From: Mucidula mucida
Lineage: Eukaryota; Basidiomycota; Agaricomycetes; Agaricales; Physalacriaceae
Reading direction: 5' to 3'
NCBI GenBank assembly: GCA_015501055.1
Contig: JADNYV010000923.1
Coordinates: forward strand, 1 to 12,676
Length of the DNA: 12,676 nt
The notes beneath the pieces were generated by a model. The model saw only the letters and a list, made by a program, of their open reading frames with translations. It was not told where the DNA came from and did no database searches. Positions 1 to 7,600 of this stretch are shown here, one piece after another. Made by a program: the position numbers and the translations under genes. Position 1 is the stretch's first letter, and each line of letters starts with the position of its first letter.

Positions 1-1217
1 CGGATCCCGACGAAGATCTAAGGCAGTTGAAGGATAGTAAGGTGAAGTTTGACTTTTCAGAAGCAATGCGTGGGCAGACTGCACAACATGTTGATATGTG
101 CGCTGTCTTTGATGGGATACAGAGTTGTTCAATGTCCGAGAGTCGAGAGGCTGGGCGGTGTTGCAAGAAATCAAGGAACAGATCCATGATGATATCTCAC
201 TTTTCTGCAATGACGGAGGTGAGATGATTGCTATGAGGGTAGATGCTATGTAACAAATATAATGATCTCTGTTCGGATTTTGAGGCGCGAACTGACTTGG
301 CCAATCGATAATATGCCTGTATCATTATGCAGACAAATTGCCAGACAAATCTTCGCACACGTGATATTGCACCGGCCCTAAACTTTGTCAGCTCGCGTTT
401 ATCCTGATTTGTTGCTCATTTATGCGAACGGTCAGCTTCGCCATCGCTATACGCCACTCTGTGATATGCTGTTCTCTTCCCTGCCGTCTGTTATTTCATT
501 CATACGTGTTCCTCTGCTAAAGCGATTTCCAGGCTACCAATCGACAAGCCGCGTGTCGTCAAGTACACCCCACTACCCAGACCAGAAGTCAAACCGCGAA
601 TAAGCTCATACGTTCCCCGTAGACCCCCGTCGCCCGAGTAAGTCGTTTTACCCCAGCGAAGATAAGCTCTTGAATTGCTTAGGCCGGATGTTCACCTGGA
701 GGACCCACCCGCCATTCCTGCCGACTTATCCGATCGCGGCCTTGTAATGTATGGCTACTTCATCGACGACAAGTTCTGCAAAGAAAAAGGGTTCGGCGAC
801 ACCGTTGATGCATCATACGATATGATACAGTGCATGAATGCGCTACGTATCTCCACCTTCGCGAAGATGGCAGCGTTCCCTGAAAACGAACAAATCGAGC
901 TTTTCTACTTCGCTGTACGGGGCCGTGGCGGCTCTGTCTACACCATTGGAGACCGTGGAGTTCCTGCGCTCAAGTTGAAGGAGCTAGAGGCCAAAATGGG
1001 TCTGAAATCTGCTTGTTGGATTAGTTTTGATGATGTCTCTCGTGAGTTTTTGTTATGCTGCCATTCTGAAGAATAGCGACAGAGCCGTCAAAATGATTAT
1101 GTCATTACTGCACTCAATGTCGTAGTCGGATTCTATCTTGTTTTCATCTACATATGCTGTCGTCAATACTTCAATCAAGTTTTCCCTCTTTTCGACATTG
1201 GACCGAAAATTGCTTGA
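1..1217 (+). CDS. Tandem gene copy 1, uncharacterised protein, 5' end outside window
   Basis: Spliced model by eye: exons <1-36, 123-218, 392-485, 533-637, 683-1041 and 1180-1217, stop TGA at 1215-1217. All junctions are GT..AG and keep one frame. Exons 533-637, 683-1041 and 1180-1217 have the same lengths and phases (105, 359 and 38 nt) as those of copy 3, while their introns differ, which argues strongly for real coding. The shared part has a basic proline-rich linker (KYTPLPRPEVKPR) and then a compact domain with the motifs MYGYFID, FCKEKG, ELFYFAVRG and GLKSACWISFDDVS; the last exon ends FDIGPKIA. Upstream of about 466 the protein differs from copy 3 and includes EIKEQIHDDISLFC and YPDLLLIYANGQLRHRY, which suggests a chimeric N-terminus. 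There is no signal peptide or membrane span in the visible part. I do not recognise the family. The first three exons (0.4) are less certain than the last three (0.75), and intron 219-391 could hide another small exon. Confidence 0.6.
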
Positions 1218-1220
1218 TGC
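466..1220 (+). repeat. Long direct repeat, left copy (matches 3859-4623)
   Basis: This block covers the end of one exon, three whole exons and three introns of gene copy 1, and aligns with 3859-4623 in the same orientation. The offset is a constant 3393 from 466 to the end of the 359-nt exon. The only length change is in the last intron, 138 nt here against 149 nt on the right. Similarity begins around ATGCTGTTCTCTTCC and ends at GCTTGATG, just after the stop codon. Confidence 0.85.
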
Positions 1221-1465
1221 CAAGTCCAAGCAGCGTGATGACACCAAGAGATATGCACAAAATATAGCCTCCAGGGGACGATTGCAGACACCCAAGAGAA
1301 AAAGAGTAGGCATGCTTACGACACGTCGCAATTGCTGCAGCCAGTCAGTGCGCCCAGCGAATGGCCCGGCTGCCGAGCTCGGCGAACCATTATTCGATCG
1401 CGCATAGGGTCTAGTAGCTCTTTCTTTTCAATGACGACCTTCATAGCAATTTCTTTCATTTCTCC
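1218..1465 (+). promoter_or_regulatory. Intergenic and promoter region before copy 2
   Basis: This 248-nt spacer follows the stop of copy 1 and precedes the first ATG of copy 2. Its right half (about 1360-1465) is close to 3310-3412 in front of copy 3. The shared parts are a palindrome, TTCGATCGCG, ATAGGGTCTAGTAGCTC, and a pyrimidine-rich run (CTTTCTTTTCA and TTTCATTTCTCC) ending at the ATG. CT-rich stretches just before the start are common in fungal core promoters. No convincing TATA box was seen, and the exact promoter is inferred. Confidence 0.4.
1372..1383. promoter_or_regulatory. Palindrome GCCGAGCTCGGC upstream of copy 2
   Basis: This is a perfect 12-bp palindrome 83 bp before the copy 2 ATG at 1466. 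Its 10-bp core recurs at 3322-3331 before copy 3, at about the same distance (82 bp). A half-site pair of this kind could bind a dimeric regulator, but no factor is identified. Confidence 0.35.
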
Positions 1466-1920
1466 ATGAACCGGCACGCTACCCTGGAAGTTCCAGCCTC
1501 AGGAGGAAAAGTTGAGATTGTCTTTCCGGTGTCCGTCCCGGGAGGCCTTCCGCAACTCTGACCTTTGACATACCCCTGGTGGGACAGTACGCTGCACGAC
1601 GATGTTGGCGCGAAACTCGCCGACTGATAGAGCAAAAGCTATCAGTACGTGGAACAGGCTGTGAGTGTTATTGAACAGAGCATTGACACGACGAGGTACG
1701 GTGGTATGTAGATACTCTCCCCCCTCCTCCTTATTATGACTCCGTAGGCTTATCCCATGGATGAGCGTTTCTGGTTGCTCAGCATGTCGTACAACACTGG
1801 ATTTGAGTGTCTTGAGTCAGCCTTCACTTGGCCGGTGCTTTCAAGAGACTGATGCTTCTGACAAGGCCTCGGCGTTGGATGAGGCGAAGCGCTGATTTGA
1901 ATCGTGATTGTTATTTGTAG

Positions 1921-2068
1921 GCTGTCCCTGGAGGAACGGAGCGAGCTGAAAAGGTAAGGGTGTTCTCCAGTGTAACTGATGGTTTCAGTAGATTTCAGAA
2001 ACATACAGAGAACTGCTTTCGCGATATGGACCTCATTGACGAATTCTGTCTCGTTCTCTATGGCCCTT
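1921..2068 (+). other. Spliceable coding-like fragment inside copy 2
   Basis: A 33-nt segment (1921-1953; AVPGGTERAEK) lies between a TTATTTGTAG acceptor and a GTAAGG donor. Removing a 45-nt intron (1954-1998, branch-like TAACTGAT, TTTCAG end) joins it in phase to KHTENCFRDMDLIDEF, which stays open to a TAG near 2068. The intron size matches the confirmed ones nearby. Nothing homologous is seen in copies 1 or 3. It may be the relic of an unrelated gene or a chance match. Confidence 0.22.
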
Positions 2069-2381
2069 TCTAGACTTGATGTATCACTATGTTCTTGCTT
2101 TCTGTCTGCGGATTGGTATCTCGTTCTTTGTCTGCGTCTGCTGCTTTCCTCTGTTTCGCTTGTATGAAAACAATGTTATTGAAATATGTAGGCGACACCT
2201 TTGCTCTCGAATCTCTGATGAGTTCACGTCAGGCTTCTGTACTCGGAGGGAGTGATGCGAGGCAGAGGCCCAACTTGCACGGGATTCGACTGACAAGCGT
2301 TTGCTTTGAGGTCCCTCCCAGTATATATAGATTTCAACAGTGTTCACATCCTGCGCCCTTGATGTCCTATCAAGCTTGACA

Positions 2382-2516
2382 GAACGCCGTCAGGCAAAGA
2401 AGGCCTTCATGGCATTCATGCTAGAAGATAGAGTTACCCCTTTTTTTACCGGATGTGAAGAAATCCGCGGAAAAGCAGGACGAGCATTGTCATGGTTGCG
2501 CAAGCTTCACTCTTGA
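2382..2516 (+). other. Coding-like fragment, possible last exon
   Basis: The segment has 44 open codons after a CTTGACAG acceptor-like site and ends at TGA 2514-2516. The predicted residues are charged and protein-like (ERRQAKKAFMAFMLEDR, then ALSWLRKLHS). It may be the end of the same relic gene as the fragment at 1921-2068. Between them, 2069-2381 holds T-rich sequence and several short open frames that I could not join with confidence. The family is not recognised. Confidence 0.22.
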
Positions 2517-3110
2517 AATGATTGCTTGGTCGCCGAAAGAGCATATGTAGCGCGGTGTTATGATGCTCTGGTCAATGAGGAGTGGAGACTGCTTATGTAC
2601 CCTTGAGCTTTCCATGAAATCAAGTGAAGGCAAAATGGTCAGAAGCAAATTCTATTATTCCATCTAAGTGCTAGAATGATGGCAGTAATATAATTGTCGC
2701 AGAGGATCGAGTGGTAGCACTAAGCCCTCTCCTGCATGTTCAGGCAGGTGGGTGCAGGCGCGCGGGAGATGTTGGTGGGCATCAGCACAACGGTTTTTCA
2801 GCTCCTCTGGACTGACCAAGGACTGACTTTAATAAGAGGGCCGATTGACTGTCCTTTTTTGGAAGCGCAAGGCTGTCTTCAATATTCATGTCGACCATTT
2901 TGGGAGATGGTATGCCCGTCGCCATCTCTCTATTGCCTGCTCAATATATCTATAGGACGTCTATATGACTTTCCCTTAGAAGTTGATCAATGAAATTATC
3001 TCTTGCAACCAGGACAACATTGGTGTCGAAAATCTGGTGCGCGGCAGCGCTTCAATACCTCTTCTTGGAGGCCTCCTTCCTTTTCAAGAACAACTTTGTT
3101 CGATAGAGAC
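2517..3110. other. Stretch with no supported gene
   Basis: The longest open frame here, 85 codons from 2736, has no recognisable motif and no family-like splice pattern. No repeat, RNA gene or transposon end was identified. The sequence is not similar to copies 1 or 3, so it is probably foreign filling in the middle of copy 2. Confidence 0.5.
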
Positions 3111-3321
3111 TGATATGCGCGTCTTTACCCCACGTCGTCAATGCTACAACCAAGTCTTATATCTTTCGACATTAGACCGAAGGATGCCTGATGCCGTTGA
3201 TGAACGAGTGTCAACGCGATACCATACCGTACGGCCAAATCAATGAACTATGTAGCGTACCGAGACCGCAAAAAGGCAGCGGGCGTTTGCAGACAGGCGT
3301 CGCAATCGTTGTGCCGGGCTG

Positions 3322-3331
3322 CCGAGCTCGG
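3322..3331. promoter_or_regulatory. Palindrome CCGAGCTCGG upstream of copy 3
   Basis: This is a perfect 10-bp palindrome 82 bp before the copy 3 ATG at 3413. It matches the centre of the 12-bp palindrome at 1372-1383 and is followed, as there, by TTCGATCGCG and ATAGGGTCTAGTAGCTC. Conservation may only reflect recent duplication. Confidence 0.35.
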
Positions 3332-3412
3332 AACCACTGTTCGATCGCGTATAGGGTCTAGTAGCTCTTTCTTTTCAACGACGACCTTCATACGGCTTTC
3401 TCTCATTTCTCC

Positions 3413-4621
3413 ATGAACCGGCACGCTACCCTGGAAGTTCCAGCCTCAGGAGGAAGAGTTAACATCATCTTACCGATGTCCGTTGGGAGCCCTCCCGCAA
3501 CTCTGACATTCGACATACCTGCTCCTGGTGGGACTATTGTATGTCCCTGATACATGATGAGGCATTTGTACTGACAGGCCACTCAAGAAAATAAACTTGA
3601 TGCCAAATGATGTAGTACGTGCAACACATATTAGATGTGATTGACGCGTTATGCTTTCAACTCTTAGCTAACAAGCTCCTCTAAACAGCCTGGCTCATCA
3701 CCAGCCCCAATGCCAGTCTCCGCTCTCTCGTCTGTTATTTCACTTGTATCTGGTCCTCCGTTAAAGTTATTTTCAGGCTACCAATCCAAGCCGCCAGTCG
3801 TCCTCCCAACTACCAGCTAAAGAGTTCCTCTGAACAGCCTGACTCGACACCACCCCGAATGTTATTCTCCTCTCTCCCGTCTGTTGTTTCATTCATACAT
3901 ATTCCTCTGCTAAGGTGATTTCTAGGCTACCAATCGACAAGCCGCGTGTCGTCAAGTACACCCCACTACCCAGACCAGAAGTCAAACCGCGAATCAGCTC
4001 CTACGTTCCCCGTAGATACCCGTCACCCGAGTAAGTCGTTTTACCCCAATGAAGACAGGCTCTCGAATTACTCAGGCCGGATGTTCACCTTGAGGACCCA
4101 CCAGCCATTCCTGCCGACTTATCCGATCGCGGGCTTTTGATGTATGGCTACTTCATCGACGCCAAGTTCTGTAAAGAAAAAGGGATCGAAGATACCGTTG
4201 ACGCAGCGAACGATATAATACAGTGCTTGAAAGCGCTACGTATTGTCACCTTCGCGAAGACGGCCACATTCCCTGAAAACGATGAAATCGAGCTTTTCTA
4301 CTTCGCTGTACGGGGACTTGGCGGCATCATCCGCACGGTGGGCAATCGGGGTATTCCTTCGATTAAACTGAAGGAGCTAGAGGCCAAAATGGGTCTCAAA
4401 TCTGCTTGTTGGATTAGTTTTGATGACGTCTCTCGTGAGTTTGCTTGTTATGCTGCAGTAATTTCCACTCTGAAGAATGGAAACAGAGCCGCCAAAATGA
4501 TCATTTCATTACTGCACTCAATGTCGTAGTCGGATTCTGTCTTGTTTTCATCTACATATGCTGTCGTCAATACCTCAATCAAGTTTTCCCTCTTTTCGAC
4601 ATTGGACCGAAAAATGCTTGA
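3413..4621 (+). CDS. Tandem gene copy 3, complete uncharacterised protein, seven exons
   Basis: The model has exons 3413-3538, 3588-3614, 3689-3729, 3777-3878, 3926-4030, 4076-4434 and 4584-4621, 798 nt in total, giving 265 residues plus TGA. Introns 1, 3, 4 and 5 are 49, 47, 47 and 45 nt; introns 2 and 6 are 74 and 149 nt. Donors include GTATGT, GTACGT, GTCTGT, GTAAGT and GTGAGT, and a CTGAC branch site lies before the 3588 exon. Two acceptors are AAG rather than CAG or TAG (3587, 4583). Order along the protein: N-terminal segment (MNRHATLEVPASGG, LTFDIPAPGG); proline/serine-rich middle, about residues 52-133, with two related LPI blocks; C-terminal domain, about 134-254 (MYGYFID, FCKEKG, ELFYFAVRG, CWISFDDVS); and end FDIGPKNA. 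No signal peptide or membrane span is seen. It is probably a soluble protein of unknown function. The ATG is chosen because copy 2 conserves it and the 65 nt before it. Confidence 0.68.
3675..3972 (+). repeat. 149-bp tandem duplication inside copy 3
   Basis: Unit 1 (3675-3823) and unit 2 (from 3824) line up at a constant offset of 149: CTCCTCTAAACAG against TTCCTCTGAACAG, the GTCTGT donors at 3730 and 3879, and GCTACCAATC at 3777 and 3926. Similarity is strongest to about 3945 and then fades. Each unit holds an exon end, a 47-nt intron and the next exon start. The coding part is 102 nt, a multiple of three, so the extra exon (3777-3878) adds 34 codons without a frame change. In unit 2 the former acceptor region reads as exon. 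Confidence 0.75.
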
Positions 4622-4623
4622 TG
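3859..4623 (+). repeat. Long direct repeat, right copy (matches 466-1220)
   Basis: This is the right-hand partner of the repeat in copy 1. Coding segments are collinear with no net indels, while substitutions are scattered. The last intron is 11 nt longer than in copy 1. Homology ends at GCTTGATG. Copies 1 and 2 continue into a related spacer after this point, whereas copy 3 runs into unrelated DNA, so 4623 marks the edge of the tandem array. Confidence 0.85.
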
Positions 4624-4696
4624 TGAGTACGGGCAATGCCTGCCAGATCGGCGGCGTATTGACGTCTGTTTGGCTCCCGCGTATCTCGCTTGATCG

Positions 4697-4755
4697 ATGG
4701 CAAATCTCGTTCTTGACCTCCTCCGACCTTCATCTCGCCCGAATGGCAGCAACTG
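4697..4755 (+). other. Possible first exon of another gene, truncated
   Basis: ATG 4697 opens 19 codons (MANLVLDLLRPSSRPNG and on) ending at a good donor, GTATGT at 4756-4761. No following exon is found before the opposite-strand pseudogene starts at 4836. It could be the 5' end of a gene lost at the array edge, or chance. Apart from this I see nothing in 4624-4835. Confidence 0.2.
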
Positions 4756-4835
4756 GTATGTCTACATCATCTATAGGATACATTATTCTATGCACATGAA
4801 TATGATCCATTTCCATCATCTAATTCCACGTGAAA

Positions 4836-7056
4836 TCACCCGCCAAATCCCACAATGTCTGCATCATCAGCCTCTTCGACTTCTAGTTCTACATCTGTTT
4901 CTTCTTCGTTGCTTGTGGCCTCTGGTGGTCTATAAAACCTGGTAATGTGCCCTGAAGTCACCAAATCCTGTCTCCGCTTGATTGCTGAGACAATTGCAGC
5001 TGCCTTGGCCCCTTTGGTCTTCAACGTGCTATGGGCCTTGGTTTCAAACTTGTCAAGGATGACTTTCTCCTGGGCCCGATACCAATCAATCTGTATATCC
5101 AAAATCAACAATGCAAAGGGTTTTGAGACGCTCCGGATCAGTCAACAGACGAGTGTCTTCAATAGGAACACAGTTATTGACTTCGCTCTGTTTCTGATCC
5201 TTCCGAGCCTTCGTTTTCGCGCGTTTCTGCGTGTGTGCCTGTGCTATTTCTTCGGCCTCAGCAGCTATTGCCTTCCGCTTCCTTTGTACTTCTCCACTTG
5301 CATCATTCTGCCGCACGACACCACCAACATACTTGAAGAGATCTGGATTCTCCTTGGCTTTATCCTTGACCCACTGCTTTGGATGATTACGCGTCCACCG
5401 TGCCTTGCTATCTATGAAATCCATAGAAGCATTCGGTGCTCGCTGCTTTGCTCGTTTGACTGTACCGGCGCCGCCCTCGTTGTGGTCATTTGTTGGCATC
5501 AAGAGATGATCTGTCTTCTGCTGTCTCGTCAGTCCCAGCCGCTGATGGTTCCTCTTATCTGCTGTGAACCTCTCCCACGTCTCCAAGGCACCCTCAAATG
5601 TGTAGCGTACACACTTGTCAATCAACGGCAGACTCGGAATCATGGCAAGCGCCGCATATACAGCATCCGGGTGTTGCCACTGTTTCCCATCAAGAGATGC
5701 AGTGTTATACTGCATGTCTAGGCCGCAAAGCAACTTTGGATTCTCGATAATCTTTCAGCACAGGGCCTTGACTCGGTCGTGAACCGGTGCGAGATCAAGC
5801 TGATTCTGAATCTCACTCCGCACAATGCGCATATAGGGGATAGCACAGCTCTGCGAGTAGAGGGTCATCGTCACAAGCTCCGAGCAAGTAGGAAGATCAT
5901 GGAGGGCCCGATAGATATTATCTTCAAGGTTCGTAAACTGTCCTGATCCCTTGTGTTTCCGAATGAACTCTAAGAACTTGATGTAGACTGGCAAATGAGC
6001 AATGACTTCAGCAGCACCATATCCTAGTGTTTCGTAACGATTGTTTGACACGTCTGGGAATCGAACAATGCGTCCAAGATGTTCGCGCGCTTTGAAATAG
6101 ATTGCATGCATGTCCTGCTGCCCGAGCTTCTTGTTACTGTTGTTTAGCAACATCCCCATGAGCTCTACAAGCTTGACGCCACCCTGTCCGGATAGCTTCT
6201 CAGCTCAAGTCTTCAACAAAGGGTCTGAACTAATAGCAGCAGCTGCATTATCCTTGTTGAAGAAGACAATGGGACCCACATGATCGTGGTCTACCAAAGT
6301 GGTTCCAAGAATGCACCTATCAAAATATGTTGAGTGAGAAACTTGTTGTCGTAATTTATGAATGTCACCTTTTGACGAGTTCAACTCCTTATGCATTGCA
6401 CATCCGCCCCATATAAATCGACGTGCATCTGCTTGGTTTTTTCTTTAACAGCTTCTCAAACGCCTCATGCCCTACACGCATAATGATGATGTGTTCCACT
6501 TGGATGTAACATGTCTTCTTCTCCTCTTCTGAAAGTGCGTCCCATGCTGCCACTCCTCCTGCTTTCCGGATGTTCTCATTATTGATCTCCGTCACCATCT
6601 GAACCAGTTCCTGACCTCCAAGCAATCTGATGACCTCCTTGCCTTGCATCTCTAGATCAAGATTCTTGCGTCTTACCACAAATTATCGACAGAACTTTGT
6701 CTGATTGTTTGCGTAATCACTGAGCATACCACATGCTTTAGTGTAGAACATTTGCATGTCAGCTGGATTGTCACTTCCAAGCGGCGAGTTATTATAGGTT
6801 TGATGAAGAACATGAATAAGTTGCTCCTATTCGGCTAACTGTGCCTCGCTTGTATGGCTAGCAGTATTATTGAGACCAACAAGGACAACATGTTTACGAT
6901 TAACCTCAGGCAACGACAGGTCTGCCAGATAGTCAGTTACAGTAACATGTTGGACCTCGTAGTTCAGATTCTTGTAAGAGGTTTCATCCCCACTAATAGT
7001 AAAATCTGAAGAAAATGACAGTGAATACTCTCTTGAAGTATGTATTGCAATAAGAG
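4836..7056 (-). pseudogene. Decayed long gene, uncharacterised, interrupted by LTR
   Basis: On the minus strand a protein-like reading runs from 7054 to the TGA at 4836-4838, about 740 codons. It is broken by in-frame stops at 6827-6829 (TAG), 6683-6685 (TAA), 6205-6207 (TGA) and 5755-5757 (TGA). There is a frameshift at or near an A6 run (6437-6442) and another near 5110-5130. Between breaks the residues are clearly coding: HVVLVGLNNTASHT, RFIWGGCAMHKELN, FDRCILGTTLVDHD, ELMGMLLNNSNKK, FPDVSNNRYETLGYG, LEDNIYRALHDLPT, GALETWERFT, then a basic KRKAIAAEAEE stretch and an acidic tail. From memory this resembles multicopy hypothetical proteins of agaricomycetes; I know no function. The N-terminus is missing because the frame runs straight into the LTR end at 7057. 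It may have been a host gene or part of an unnamed mobile element. Confidence 0.7.
7052..7056. other. Predicted target-site duplication, one side (AAGAG)
   Basis: These are the five bases next to the LTR end. Ty3/Gypsy elements usually duplicate 5 bp on insertion. The other copy would lie beyond the 5' LTR, outside the window, so this cannot be confirmed here. Confidence 0.4.
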
Positions 7057-7586
7057 TGTTAGCAACTGACTATAGCCACAAGACTAAACCAGGTACCACA
7101 GCAAGAACTAAAGGAGAAAGTGTTTGTGTTGGTAAGACTAGGCTAGGCCAGGTGTATAAACAAGATCGGAACTAAAGTACAATGATACTACGCTACTGCT
7201 TATATACTAGTAAGTCTGTGTTTGGGACTCCTTGTCCATATGTATTTCCGCTAGGGATAGCTCCACACCCTTGACCCAATGTTGTATGCTACTAGTCCAT
7301 GAAACCATTAAATACGGGTAGTAACTGCATGTAAGTAATAATACTGAAACAACCATGTGTGCTATGAGTGTCGGTGGTGTGTATACAATAGGAAGTCCAT
7401 GAGGTATTGGCATGTATGATGTCATCCGTGCATTTGACATGAGTCCAACATGAGTAAGGCTTTGGTAATGAAAGGGAGTATGATTGGAAATGAAACAACT
7501 AATAAAACAGTCCGTTGGTTGATAAGACAAGCCCCCAATAAGATATGATGAGATGTGAGAATGTAAAAATATGGCGATTCATAACA
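7057..7586 (-). repeat. 3' long terminal repeat, 530 bp
   Basis: On the minus strand the LTR begins TGTTATGAATCG at 7586, directly after the polypurine tract, and ends GTTGCTAACA at 7057. The termini form a short perfect inverted repeat, TGTTA/TAACA, with the standard TG..CA. Coding sequence of the interrupted gene resumes immediately beyond it. No gene is supported inside; the open frames seen here look like chance. Confidence 0.78.
7199..7206 (-). promoter_or_regulatory. TATA box of the LTR promoter
   Basis: The minus strand reads TATATAAG, the best TATA match in the LTR. It is about 140 bp before the LTR end, so transcription would start near 7165-7180 and leave roughly 110-120 nt of R plus U5, a usual arrangement for such elements. 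Confidence 0.5.
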
Positions 7587-7600
7587 TCACCCCCTCCTTA
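7587..7600 (-). other. Polypurine tract (plus-strand primer site)
   Basis: The minus strand reads TAAGGAGGGGGTGA directly before the LTR start TGTTATG. A purine-rich run at this place primes plus-strand DNA synthesis in LTR retroelements. The predicted end codon of pol (TAA, 7598-7600) overlaps its first bases. Confidence 0.75.

Larger units (their letters stand above)
1466..3190 (+). pseudogene. Tandem gene copy 2, disrupted remnant
   Basis: The first exon begins at ATG 1466 and matches the first exon of copy 3 (both start MNRHATLEVPASGG). A 2-nt insertion near 1530-1537 relative to copy 3 shifts the frame and leads to an early TGA, after which the copy 3-like sequence ATLTFDIP resumes in another frame. 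The last exon is recognisable at 3155-3190 after a CAACCAAG acceptor and resembles those of copies 1 and 3, but it has lost one nucleotide and reads past the usual TGA. No match to exons 3-6 was found between about 1700 and 3120, so the body of the gene has been deleted or replaced. It cannot make the family protein. Confidence 0.6.

Noticed and set aside
1053..1331. Minus-strand open frames over the last intron and exon of copy 1, and a related one at 4448-4636
   Set aside because: They look conserved only because the sequence is duplicated. They run antisense across a predicted intron and last exon and have no start or motif support.
1750..2004. Minus-strand open frame of 84 codons
   Set aside because: It overlaps the better-supported plus-strand splice pair at 1921-2068 and has no recognisable motif. 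Neither is strong, but the minus frame is weaker.
4137..4529. Unspliced single-exon gene of 130 codons starting MMYGYF (and its partner at 675-1076)
   Set aside because: Exons upstream join in phase in both copies, and the unspliced tails after the GTGAGT donor differ in sequence and length, whereas the spliced last exon is conserved.
4945..5721. Long open frame (258 codons) on the plus strand
   Set aside because: It lies antisense to the decayed minus-strand gene, whose residues are much more protein-like and whose frame continues far beyond both ends. The plus-strand product is leucine/cysteine-rich without motifs.
7207..7530. Minus-strand open frames of 68-107 codons inside the LTR
   Set aside because: They have no motif or family-like sequence, and their position inside the LTR, upstream of its TATA box on the same strand, makes a gene unlikely.
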